Position numbers and translations under genes: made by a program. A model generated the notes under the pieces. It saw only the letters and a program-made list of their open reading frames with translations, made no database searches and had not been told where the DNA came from. DNA of 39,596 nucleotides. It comes from a bacterium. Lineage in GTDB: Bacteria; UBA9089; JASEIO01. The stretch's first letter is position 1; each line of letters begins with the position of its first letter. Where the stretch lies: the NCBI GenBank assembly GCA_030017475.1, contig JASEIO010000011.1:1-39596 (forward strand). The letters are read 5' to 3'. Shown piece by piece: positions 17,325-24,757 of the stretch.

Positions 17325-18356
17325 ATGAAGTGGAAGTTTACGGTTTTTGTAATTGGTATTTTTGTAGTAGTAGGCCTTAATGTTTGGAGTCAAGAAGAAG
17401 GAGGTATTTTAGAATCTGAAACGGATATTGAGGTGGAGGTGGAAGAGGCATTAGCAGCAGAGGCAAAGGCCTCTGCAGAGGCAGAGGCAGCTCGGGCAGC
17501 TGAAAGAGAGGCTGCAGCAGAGGCAAAGGCAGCTGCAGAGGCAGCAAAGATTGCAGAATCGGCAATGGAAGCTGCTAGAATTGCTAAAGAGCAAGCTGTA
17601 TCTTTAGCTGAGGCAGCAGTAGCTGCTGCTGAGAGGATGGAACAGGCTGTTGAGGCTGCAAAGGCAGCAGAACAGGAGGCTAAAAGAACCTTAGAGGCAG
17701 CCCGTATTGCAGAAGAGAAGGCCAAGGCAGATGTAGAAAAGGCAAAAACTGAGTTAGATTCCGTAAAGGCTAAGGTTACATCACATAAGAATTTGGCTAA
17801 GGAACTTTTTTCCCTCGCTAAACAGGCAATGGATAAAAGAGAAACTGCTAAAGCTATAGAATTAGCTACCAAAGCTAAAGGTGAAATGGAGTTAGCAAGA
17901 AAGGCCGCAGAAGAGGTTAAGGCATCAGAAGCAGTTTACCAAGAGGCATTAAAAGAGGCAAAGATTAAGGTTGAAATTGCCAAAGAGGCAGAAAATAGGG
18001 TAAATGCTATGGTAAAGATGACAAGGGCAACAGAGGCAAAGGCTATTTCCGAAGCTGAGGCTGCAAAGAATGCATCATTGCAAGCAGAGCAGGCAATAAA
18101 AAGATATGAGGCAGAAAGGGCTAATGCAGAGGCTAAGTTAGCATCAGCAAAGGCTGCAGAAAAGAAGGCACAATTTAAACTTGAGGCAGCTAAGTTGGCA
18201 GAAAGTATGGCTATATCTGTGGCAAAGGCGACAAAGTTGGCAGAAACTCATGCAAAACAAAGAGAGGAGGCGATAAAGATTGAAAGGGATAAGGCAGTTT
18301 CAATTCTTAATGAACTCCAAAGAGAGATTGAGGACTTTGAACATAAACTTGAATAG
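17325..18356 (+). CDS. Secreted Ala/Glu/Lys-rich coiled-coil protein
   Basis: A 343-residue protein with a clear N-terminal signal sequence (MKWKFTVFVIGIFVVVGLNV, then WSQEE) followed by about 300 residues almost wholly of Ala, Glu, Lys, in patterns such as AEAARAAEREAAAEAKAAAE and AAKIAESAMEAARIA. The pattern predicts one long alpha-helical rod, with a Lys-rich part around residues 140-200 and a charged end (QREIEDFEHKLE). The ribosome binding site is AAAGGAGG. Such proteins in diderms span or scaffold the periplasm (TolA-like or Lpp-like roles), but no TonB/TolA C-domain or peptidoglycan-binding motif is visible, so no function is assigned. The antisense open frame opposite it is a codon-bias shadow. 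Confidence 0.85.
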   Translation: MKWKFTVFVIGIFVVVGLNVWSQEEGGILESETDIEVEVEEALAAEAKASAEAEAARAAEREAAAEAKAAAEAAKIAESAMEAARIAKEQAVSLAEAAVAAAERMEQAVEAAKAAEQEAKRTLEAARIAEEKAKADVEKAKTELDSVKAKVTSHKNLAKELFSLAKQAMDKRETAKAIELATKAKGEMELARKAAEEVKASEAVYQEALKEAKIKVEIAKEAENRVNAMVKMTRATEAKAISEAEAAKNASLQAEQAIKRYEAERANAEAKLASAKAAEKKAQFKLEAAKLAESMAISVAKATKLAETHAKQREEAIKIERDKAVSILNELQREIEDFEHKLE

Positions 18357-18374
18357 TTTATTAGGAGGAAAGCC

Positions 18375-18653
18375 ATGACTAAGAGAGATTTAGTGGTTGG
18401 TGTGGCTACAGAAATGGGCTTAACTCAATCTGTGGTAAAAAGGGTTATCGAGAGTACTTTGCAGGAGATTGTTGATTCTTTATGCAGAGGAGAGAAGGTA
18501 GAGTTAAGGGATTTTGGTGTCTTTAAGGTTAAAAAAAGAAAGGAAAGAATTGCCAGAAATCCAAAGACAGGAGAGGAGGTTCCCATAAAGGCCAGGCGTG
18601 TTGCTTATTTTAAACCCGGTAAACTTTTAAAGGACAAGATAGAGAATTCATAA
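18375..18653 (+). CDS. HU/IHF family DNA-binding protein, copy 1
   Basis: A 92-residue nucleoid protein. VELRDFGVFKVKKRKERIAR followed by NPKTGEEVPIKARRVAYFKP is the beta-arm and signature region of the HU/IHF family. ATG 18375 follows AGGAGG. It is more IHF-like in the arm (KARRVAYFKPGK) than copy 2 at 22853. Near its 3' end lies TTTAAAG (18626-18632) in a phase that permits -1 slippage into the zinc-ribbon frame that follows. Confidence 0.93.
   Translation: MTKRDLVVGVATEMGLTQSVVKRVIESTLQEIVDSLCRGEKVELRDFGVFKVKKRKERIARNPKTGEEVPIKARRVAYFKPGKLLKDKIENS
18626..18632 (+). other. Candidate -1 frameshift heptamer T TTA AAG
   Basis: In the HU reading frame the codons are CTT TTA AAG, so the heptamer T TTA AAG is of the X XXY YYZ type. 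A -1 slip here reads TTT AAA GGA and continues without a stop to 18838 through the zinc-ribbon frame. I see no convincing upstream Shine-Dalgarno-like stimulator or strong downstream stem, so function is unproven. Confidence 0.35.
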
Positions 18654-18838
18654 CTCGAAATAATTTAGGTCATTATCCGAAGAAAACTCATACATATTGT
18701 TGTGAAGGTTGTGATTATAGGTGGAATCTTAAAGTAAATTTTGAAGAGGAGAGCTCTCTTGATTATGGAGATTCTTTCAATTCAAGAGGTGTTGTCTCCT
18801 GTCCAATGTGTGGTTCTGAAGATATAAGTGAATTATAA
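18650..18838 (+). CDS. Zinc-ribbon frame between HU and miaB, without a normal start codon
   Basis: The frame, open from 18623, reads two cysteine pairs about 45 residues apart: THTYCCEGCDYRWNL and GVVSCPMCGSEDISEL, a clear zinc-ribbon. Its TAA overlaps the miaB ATG by one base (TAATG), as in coupled operon genes. No ATG, GTG or TTG occurs in this frame; the listed start is an ATA at 18650 that overlaps the HU stop. Three readings are possible: initiation at ATA; a -1 frameshift from HU at TTTAAAG yielding an HU-zinc-ribbon fusion; or an indel in the sequence or gene. The coding character of the frame itself is well supported by the paired CxxC knuckles. Confidence 0.5.
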   Translation: MTRNNLGHYPKKTHTYCCEGCDYRWNLKVNFEEESSLDYGDSFNSRGVVSCPMCGSEDISEL

Positions 18839-20136
18839 TGAAAAGAGTATGTTTATTTACCTATGGTTGTCAAATGAATAAGTATGATTCTGAAGTAATA
18901 TCTTCTATATTGGATAGAGAAGGTTATTCTTTTACCTCAAGCCCACGAGAAGCAGATATAATTTTATTAAATACATGTTCTGTAAGAGCACATGCAGAAC
19001 AGAGGGTTTTTAGCAAAATAGGAAGCTTGAGAAAGATAAGGCTTAAAAATCCACATCTAATCCTTGGCATTTGCGGTTGTATGGCAAAGCACTTAGGAGA
19101 TAAACTCTTACGCAAGTTTCCCTATCTTGATTTGGTGGTTGGACCAAATGATTTGGATCAACTACCTAGGATTCTGAGAGAGAAAAAAAGACCTGTTATT
19201 TCTATCAATACCCCAAATCGTTCAGAGTTTTGTACCTCTCTTTTAAGAGAGGATAAAATAAAGGCCTATGTTCCTATTAACTTTGGCTGCAGTAACTATT
19301 GTTCATATTGCGTGGTTCCTTATGTAAGGGGTGAACTAAAAAGTAGAGACAAAGAGGAGATTATTGAAGAAATAAGGAGATTGGCTAAACAGGGTTATAA
19401 AGAGATAACCTTACTTGGACAAAATGTTACACAATATGGAAGGGATTTAAGAAATGGGATTAACCTTTCGAATCTTTTAGAAGAAATAGAAGCCATAGAT
19501 GGACTGAAAAGGATTAGATTCCTGACCCCTCATCCAAAGGATGTAACAGATGAGCTAATTAGTGCCATGTCTCGTCTTTCTAAGGTGTGTGAACATATCC
19601 ACTTGCCTGCTCAGGCAGGATCAAATAAGATTTTAAGAAAGATGAATAGAGGATATACAGTTGAAGATTATAAACAGATTGTAGAAAGGATGAGAGAAAG
19701 AATCCCACATCTATCCATTACCACTGATTTGATTGTTGGATTTCCAGGGGAAGACGAACATGATTTTGAAGAGACCTTAAAATTGGTTGAAGATATTAGA
19801 TTTTCGGCAAGTTTTACCTTTAAATTTTCTAAAAGACCTGGTACCAAAGCAGCTAATCTCAAACCGGAGATTCCGGAGGATGTAAAGAAAGACCGCTTAC
19901 GCATATTGAATGATGTTCAGAGAGGAATAACTTTAGATTTGAATAAGAGACTTATTGGAACTCGACAAGAGGTCTTGGCTGAGTGTATTAATCCAAAAAA
20001 TGAGCGGCAACTTATTGGAAAGACAGGGCAAGGTAAAGTGGTTATCTTCTCGGGAGATAGCGGATTGATTGGGGAGATTGTTCATGTAAAGGTAAAGGAC
20101 GCAAGATTATGGAGTTTATTAGGTGAGCTTAGCTAA
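18838..20136 (+). CDS. miaB: tRNA-2-methylthio-N6-dimethylallyladenosine synthase MiaB
   Basis: Radical SAM methylthiotransferase acting on i6A37 of tRNAs reading UNN codons. The N-terminal UPF0004 domain carries three cluster cysteines (TYGCQMNKYDSE, LLNTCSVRAHA, GICGCMAKHL). The radical SAM CX3CX2C is in FGCSNYCSYCVVPYVRG, and LGQNVTQYGRD and HLPAQAGSNKILRKMNRGYT are typical of MiaB. The C-terminal TRAM domain ends the 432-aa protein. It starts with TAATG overlap on the zinc-ribbon frame and overlaps pgsA by 14 nt. Confidence 0.95.
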   Translation: MKRVCLFTYGCQMNKYDSEVISSILDREGYSFTSSPREADIILLNTCSVRAHAEQRVFSKIGSLRKIRLKNPHLILGICGCMAKHLGDKLLRKFPYLDLVVGPNDLDQLPRILREKKRPVISINTPNRSEFCTSLLREDKIKAYVPINFGCSNYCSYCVVPYVRGELKSRDKEEIIEEIRRLAKQGYKEITLLGQNVTQYGRDLRNGINLSNLLEEIEAIDGLKRIRFLTPHPKDVTDELISAMSRLSKVCEHIHLPAQAGSNKILRKMNRGYTVEDYKQIVERMRERIPHLSITTDLIVGFPGEDEHDFEETLKLVEDIRFSASFTFKFSKRPGTKAANLKPEIPEDVKKDRLRILNDVQRGITLDLNKRLIGTRQEVLAECINPKNERQLIGKTGQGKVVIFSGDSGLIGEIVHVKVKDARLWSLLGELS

Positions 20137-20653
20137 TAAGATTACTATCTTACGGATCTTTTTGATACCTATATTTATCATTTCTTTGATGTATTCTCAA
20201 AGAAATTTGGCTATAATTATATTTCTCCTATCTATTATAACTGATGGTTTAGATGGGATAGTGGCGAGAAGATTTAGTCAAAGGAGTGACTTAGGGTCTT
20301 TCTTGGACCCATTGGCTGATAAATTACTTTTAACCTCTTCATTTATAGTCCTTGCAATCCGGGCAGAAGTAGAGCCATTGGTTGCCATACTTGTTGTGTC
20401 GCGCGAGGTAATCCTTTTCTTAGGTTGGGTAACCTTTTATCTCCTTACGGGTAATCTGCTTGCGGTCTCACCAACCATCATTGGCAAATTTACTACTTGT
20501 TTGCAAATGACCACTATCATCTTATATCTGTTAAGGTTTTTCTTTGCCTACCCATTTTGTATGATAATGCTCGCCTTTCTTGTCTTCTCTACATTAGAAT
20601 ATCTCCATAAAGGAAGTCGGAAGCTTACGCAACATGGAATGGAAACAAAATAG
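20123..20653 (+). CDS. pgsA: CDP-diacylglycerol-glycerol-3-phosphate 3-phosphatidyltransferase
   Basis: Membrane enzyme forming phosphatidylglycerol phosphate. The CDP-alcohol phosphotransferase motif is present as DGLDGIVARRF with GSFLDPLADK, which matches D-G-x2-A-R-x8-G-x3-D-x3-D. Several hydrophobic helices span the 176 residues. The start is GTG 20123, inside the end of miaB; the N-terminus LANKITILRIFLIPIF is standard for PgsA. The 3' end overlaps der by 20 nt. With plsY it covers two steps of phospholipid synthesis. Confidence 0.93.
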   Translation: MSLANKITILRIFLIPIFIISLMYSQRNLAIIIFLLSIITDGLDGIVARRFSQRSDLGSFLDPLADKLLLTSSFIVLAIRAEVEPLVAILVVSREVILFLGWVTFYLLTGNLLAVSPTIIGKFTTCLQMTTIILYLLRFFFAYPFCMIMLAFLVFSTLEYLHKGSRKLTQHGMETK

Positions 20654-21944
20654 TCTTCCAAAGGTAGTAATTGTTGGTAGACCTAATGTTGGCAAATCAA
20701 CCCTTTTTAATCGAATAATTCCAAAAAGGATAGCCTTAGTAGATAAAACACCTGGTGTTACAAGAGATCGCCTTGAAGCCCGAGCCCAATGGGGTAAGTA
20801 TTCATTCATTTTAGTTGATACTGGTGGATTAGAACCTTCATCGAAAGATAAAATGTTTATCTTAATAAAAAAACAGGTTGATTTAGCAGTAAGTGAGGCA
20901 TCGGTAATTCTTGCCCTTTTTGATAATAAAGAAGGTGTTATCCCTCCCGATAAGGAAATAGCTGAAATTTTAAGGAAGACCAAAAAGCCGGTCTTGGCAG
21001 TAGTTAATAAGGTTGACAATATAAATGAAGTAGATTTTTGGGAGTTTTATAAATTAGGATTGGGTAAACCAATCCCAGTCTCAAGCCTGCACGGATTGAA
21101 TATTGACTATATGCTGGATGAGGTAGTAAGATTTCTTCAAGAAGGCACACAAGGCTTTGAAGAGATTATTCCTTTAAAAGTAGCTATTGTGGGAAGACCT
21201 AATGTAGGAAAATCAAGCCTTTTAAACTCAATCTTAGGCGAAGAAAGGGTAATAGTTTCAGAAGAACCAGGTACAACACACGATTCCATTAATACCATTT
21301 TTAGTATAGGGGAACATAGGTTTCTCTTTATTGATACTGCTGGAATAAGACAAAAGACTAAAATATATAAAGAATTAGAAGGATATTGTGTATCTCGTGC
21401 CAAAAGGAGTATTTCTATAAGTGATGTAGCCATATTAGTTATTGATTTATCGGATGGTTTAACAAACCAAGACAGGCGTATATTAAGATTAATTGAAACT
21501 AAAGGTAAGGGAGGGGTTATCTGTGGTAATAAATTGGATTTAATAGATAGGGGAAAGATCGCATATTATCAAGAATATATTAGAACTCAATCATCATATC
21601 TTCCCGTTATACTTGTCTCTTCAAAGACTGGTAAAGGAGTTATGAATCTTATTAACCTCGTGGAGGAAGTAGGGGTTGCTCAATCGGCCCGAGTGGAGAC
21701 GCCCCTTTTAAATAAGGCAATTGAGGAGATTTACTCTCTGCATCAACCAAGGTCCCAATTCGGTAAGAGCCTACACATCTATTACGCTACCCAAGTGGCT
21801 ACTAGCCCACCTACCTTCTTGTTATTTGTGAACTATCCTCACCTTTTAACTGCGATTTATAGGAGATATTTAGAGAATCAACTTAGAAATAGATTAAAGT
21901 TACATGGTACTTCGATTCGAATTATAGCTCGAAAAAGGAGATAG
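20634..21944 (+). CDS. der: Ribosome assembly GTPase Der (EngA)
   Basis: Two tandem GTPase domains, each with GRPNVGKS (residues about 14 and 183), DTGGLEP and DTAGIRQ G3 motifs, NKVD and NKLD G4 motifs, and a C-terminal KH-like domain. Acts in 50S subunit maturation. At 436 aa it is a normal length. It begins inside pgsA. plsY follows after 23 nt, the common der-plsY order. Confidence 0.96.
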   Translation: MEWKQNSLPKVVIVGRPNVGKSTLFNRIIPKRIALVDKTPGVTRDRLEARAQWGKYSFILVDTGGLEPSSKDKMFILIKKQVDLAVSEASVILALFDNKEGVIPPDKEIAEILRKTKKPVLAVVNKVDNINEVDFWEFYKLGLGKPIPVSSLHGLNIDYMLDEVVRFLQEGTQGFEEIIPLKVAIVGRPNVGKSSLLNSILGEERVIVSEEPGTTHDSINTIFSIGEHRFLFIDTAGIRQKTKIYKELEGYCVSRAKRSISISDVAILVIDLSDGLTNQDRRILRLIETKGKGGVICGNKLDLIDRGKIAYYQEYIRTQSSYLPVILVSSKTGKGVMNLINLVEEVGVAQSARVETPLLNKAIEEIYSLHQPRSQFGKSLHIYYATQVATSPPTFLLFVNYPHLLTAIYRRYLENQLRNRLKLHGTSIRIIARKRR

Positions 21945-21967
21945 GTGCCACGGATTTTGGAGAATGT

Positions 21968-22588
21968 GTGATGGTAACTAAATGGATATTCATAAGCTTA
22001 ATTAGTTATTTAATTGGTTCTATCCCTTTTGGCCTATTACTTGGGAGATTGAAAGGGGTTGATGTTAGGAATTATGGTTCAGGAAACATAGGTTTTGCAA
22101 ATGTATATAGGGTAGCAGGAACATTACCTGGGATTATTACCTTAATTTTGGATATAGGGAAAGGTGTGCTATCGGTTTTTTTAGCTCCATTATTTTGTAC
22201 CCCAGGAATTATACCCAGGGTTTTATGTGGTATAGCAGTAATCCTAGGGCACGTTTTTTCGGTCTTTCTCAAAGGGCGGGGTGGCAAAGGGGTAGCTACA
22301 AGTTGTGGAGTGCTTATTGCATTAATTCCTGTTCCTACGATAATAGCCATTTTGATATTCATATTAGTTGTCTTATTAAGTCGTTATATCTCTTTAGGCG
22401 CAATAATAGCAGCAGGTTCCCTTCCTTTCTTAATATATCTCTTTAAGAAAGAAGATATAATTATAATAATATTTGGAATTATTATAGCTTTAATTGTGCT
22501 TATAAGACATATCTCTAATATTAAGCGTCTAATAGCTGGGAAAGAATATAGATTTGGACAAAGGATTAAAGCCACGGATGAACACTGA
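21968..22588 (+). CDS. plsY: Acyl-phosphate:glycerol-3-phosphate acyltransferase PlsY
   Basis: Integral membrane enzyme that acylates glycerol-3-phosphate at sn-1 using acyl phosphate. Motifs GSIPFGLLLGRLKGVDVRNY, GSGNIGFANVYRVAG, GHVFSVFLKGRGGKGVATS and the late IRHISNIKRLIAGKE are conserved; the GRGGKGVAT loop and GSGN are active-site parts. GTG 21968 and ATG 21971 are both possible starts. The last codons (ATDEH) fall in GCCACGGATGAACACTGAT, a sequence that resembles dispersed intergenic elements, so the extreme C-terminus may have been replaced. In many bacteria gpsA follows; here only a remnant does. Confidence 0.93.
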   Translation: MMVTKWIFISLISYLIGSIPFGLLLGRLKGVDVRNYGSGNIGFANVYRVAGTLPGIITLILDIGKGVLSVFLAPLFCTPGIIPRVLCGIAVILGHVFSVFLKGRGGKGVATSCGVLIALIPVPTIIAILIFILVVLLSRYISLGAIIAAGSLPFLIYLFKKEDIIIIIFGIIIALIVLIRHISNIKRLIAGKEYRFGQRIKATDEH

Positions 22589-22671
22589 TAGTTTTTAATA
22601 AGTTTTTTAAATTTAAAGACTTAAAGATAGCACCCGTTATTGCTCATGAGGCTTATATAAAAAATTTTTGT

Positions 22672-22833
22672 GTGAAAGATATTAAAAAATCCTTGCAATA
22701 TCAAAGGGTTTATGATAGTATTGGCAAAACCAGTTTTAAGATAGCTATCTTAGGTGCAGGGTCTTGGGAAACCACTTTAGGCCTTGCACGATATGGTTAT
22801 GGTTGCAGAACAGGAGAAAGAGAATTTGATTAA
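22672..22833 (+). pseudogene. gpsA: Remnant of gpsA (glycerol-3-phosphate dehydrogenase) N-terminus
   Basis: The frame reads KTSFKIAILGAGSWETTLGL (22726 onwards), matching the Rossmann GxGxxG start of GpsA, IAVLGAGSWGTTLA. After about 20 matching residues the homology ends and the frame stops at 22833, just before the second HU gene. Upstream sequence in the same frame (22591-22725) is open but unlike GpsA. The missing Gly (GSWET for GSWGT) and absence of the remaining 300 residues show it is broken. Its place after plsY is where gpsA commonly lies. It was probably destroyed by rearrangement involving the adjoining HU gene. Confidence 0.65.
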
Positions 22834-22852
22834 GAAAGGAGGTGAGGAAGAG

Positions 22853-23122
22853 GTGACTAAGGCAGATTTAGTTGATAAGGTAGCCCAAATAGGACTAACT
22901 AAAAAGAAGGCTGCAGAGGCAGTTGAGGCAATGATTTCTGCGATTAAAGATGCTTTGCAAAGTGGAGACAAGGTTCAATTAATTGGGTTTGGGTCTTTTT
23001 CAGTAAAAGAAAGAGCAGCCCGTACAGGAAGAAATCCACAAACAGGGGAAGCTTTAGATATTCCAGCGAAAAAGGTACCGGTATTTAAACCTGGAGAAAC
23101 CTTAAGAGAGTCAGTTAAGTAA
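22853..23122 (+). CDS. HU family DNA-binding protein, copy 2
   Basis: A typical HU of 89 residues: TKADLVDKVAQIGLTKKKAA, VQLIGFGSFSVKERAARTGR, NPQTGEALDIPAKKVPVFKP. I start at GTG 22853 behind AGGAGG (22837-22842); earlier in-frame starts read the tail of the gpsA remnant in another phase. It is closer to canonical HU than copy 1. A strong hairpin follows at 23141. Confidence 0.93.
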   Translation: MTKADLVDKVAQIGLTKKKAAEAVEAMISAIKDALQSGDKVQLIGFGSFSVKERAARTGRNPQTGEALDIPAKKVPVFKPGETLRESVK

Positions 23123-23140
23123 AGGATGATGGCTTGGTTT

Positions 23141-23182
23141 AGGTGTGTAGGGTTGAGGTTTTAAAGGCCTAACCCTACACCT
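23141..23182 (+). terminator. Strong hairpin after HU copy 2, no U-tract
   Basis: TGTAGGGTT (23146-23154) pairs perfectly with AACCCTACA (23171-23179), extended by AGG/CCT beyond a 2-nt bulge. No T run follows, so it may be an mRNA 3'-end stabiliser or a symmetric site rather than an intrinsic terminator. Confidence 0.4.
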
Positions 23183-23264
23183 GTTAGTTAAGTTGTAAGC
23201 TGTAAGAATTAAGTAAACAGTATCTCTTTTGAGCTTAATCCTTCTTCAATTCGTGGGGAGTTTG

Positions 23265-23591
23265 ATGAAGATTCCTGAAAAGCTATTTTTTTCCATTTCT
23301 GAGGTAAGCAATTTAACAGGAGTAAAGCCTTATGTATTACGATATTGGGAATCAGAATTCGACCTCCTGAAACCAGAAAAGAATGAAGCTGGGAATCGAA
23401 GGTATAGAAAAAAGGATGTAGAGCTAATTCTTCGAATAAAAGAGTTGTTATACGAAGACCTATATACTATTGCCGGGGCAAAGAAGAGGTTACAAGAAGA
23501 GAAGCGAAAGAGGATTAAGAAGGCCCCTATATTATGGATTTCTGAATTAAAAAAAGAACTACAGGAGATATTAGAGATCTTATCTAAATAA
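23265..23591 (+). CDS. MerR-family transcriptional regulator (small)
   Basis: A 108-residue protein with a MerR winged-helix N-terminus: [25 protein letters not shown], then [20 protein letters not shown]. The C-terminal half is a short helix of the kind found in ligand-free MerR-like proteins (YfmP/RacA-like size), with no cysteine for metal sensing. ATG 23265 follows GGGGAG. MerR-like genes of this size often sit after HU/IHF genes in bacteria. Target unknown. Confidence 0.88.
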   Translation: MKIPEKLFFSISEVSNLTGVKPYVLRYWESEFDLLKPEKNEAGNRRYRKKDVELILRIKELLYEDLYTIAGAKKRLQEEKRKRIKKAPILWISELKKELQEILEILSK

Positions 23592-23618
23592 AATCAGACA
23601 TCTGATTTCTGAAATAGG

Positions 23619-23696
<78 letters not shown>

Positions 23697-23697
<1 letters not shown>

Positions 23698-23725
23698 AAA
23701 GATTTCTATTTCATAAAAATCTTTT
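23697..23725 (+). terminator. AT-rich hairpin after tRNA-Pro
   Basis: AAAAGATTT and AAATCTTTT form a 9-bp stem with an 11-nt loop directly after the CCA. The T run is only four bases and lies inside the stem. Weak terminator or processing element. The rest of 23726-23833 has no gene that I can support. Confidence 0.35.
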
Positions 23726-23833
23726 GAGGAAACAAGTTTTTCGGCGTGGTGATTTGCTTTCAACAAACTTTTCTATTACTTCTAAGTTTTCTCTGTGAGC
23801 ATATTGGGGAATCTGAGGGTCATAGATAAGCCG

Positions 23834-24757
23834 CTAATTGCAGAGGCCGAATATTAGCATGAGTAAAGAGGTAGTGTATAGTAGATGAATACTCTCCTTT
23901 ATATGTCCTATATTTAACACATGAATAGAATCGCCAATATATGGTTTATAATTGGGTATACCTTGATAATAGCTTAAGCCACCAAGTCTTATGCCTAAGG
24001 CACCTGCTACCCCTGCCTCAGGTATTCCACTGTTTGGACTAGGATGATTTTTGCCATCCCGTAATACCGTTTGAAATGCCCTCTTTCCATCCTTGCCTAA
24101 TAGATAGGCAGCAAGTGGAAGTAATATTCCAGTAATCCGAGCAGGGATATAGTTTGCAAGATCATCTAACTTAGCTGAAGCCCAACCAAATTGGATGTAA
24201 TCCTTGTTCTTATACCCTACCATGGAGTCTAAGGTGTTAACTGCCTTGTATGCATAGGCTAATGGTGCCCCACCAAGTAGGCTATAGAATAAGGGAGCAA
24301 TTACTCCATCAGTGATGTTCTCTGCTATTGTTTCTATAGTAGCCCGAATTATTCCCTCTTCGTCTAAATTTTTAACATCCCGTGAAACAATCATTGAGAG
24401 GGAAGACCTGGCGGTTTTAAGATCAGAATTCCTTAAGGCATTATAGACCTTAAGTGCCTCTTGACCTAAACTCTTTATAGAAAGGGTAGTGAAGATGAGT
24501 ATTATGGAGATTAAGGTACCAAAGAGATTGTGAATGGAACTAAAAAGCCATACGATTGAGAATGTGAGTAGATAGACTAAGGTAACTATAATTATCACCA
24601 ATAATATACCTGCAATCCTATGGTTTAAGATATACCTCTTAAGTATCCTCTCTAATAAGGTTATTAGCTTACCAATCCCTCGTACAGGATGTGGCATCTG
24701 CTTTGGGTCACCAACGAGTATATCCAGCCCATATGCTAAAAGGATCTCATATCTCAT
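23834..24757 (-). CDS. cbiB: Adenosylcobinamide-phosphate synthase CbiB
   Basis: Membrane enzyme that attaches (R)-1-amino-2-propanol phosphate to adenosylcobyric acid. GLDILVGDPKQMPHPVRGIG near the N-terminus, DGVIAPLFYSLLGGAPLAYA and VNTLDSMVGYKN are hallmark segments; several hydrophobic helices follow residues 45-95. 307 aa is normal. ATG 24757 directly abuts the cobD stop (TAGATG). It is the last gene of the riboswitch operon. After its TAG the same phase stays open for about 38 more codons. Confidence 0.95.
   Translation of the reverse strand: MRYEILLAYGLDILVGDPKQMPHPVRGIGKLITLLERILKRYILNHRIAGILLVIIIVTLVYLLTFSIVWLFSSIHNLFGTLISIILIFTTLSIKSLGQEALKVYNALRNSDLKTARSSLSMIVSRDVKNLDEEGIIRATIETIAENITDGVIAPLFYSLLGGAPLAYAYKAVNTLDSMVGYKNKDYIQFGWASAKLDDLANYIPARITGILLPLAAYLLGKDGKRAFQTVLRDGKNHPSPNSGIPEAGVAGALGIRLGGLSYYQGIPNYKPYIGDSIHVLNIGHIKESIHLLYTTSLLMLIFGLCN

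Noticed and set aside
17390-17872. 160-residue Ala/Ser-rich open frame antisense to the coiled-coil gene
   Set aside because: It mirrors the repetitive GCA/GAG codons of the real gene, lacks a ribosome binding site and has no motif.
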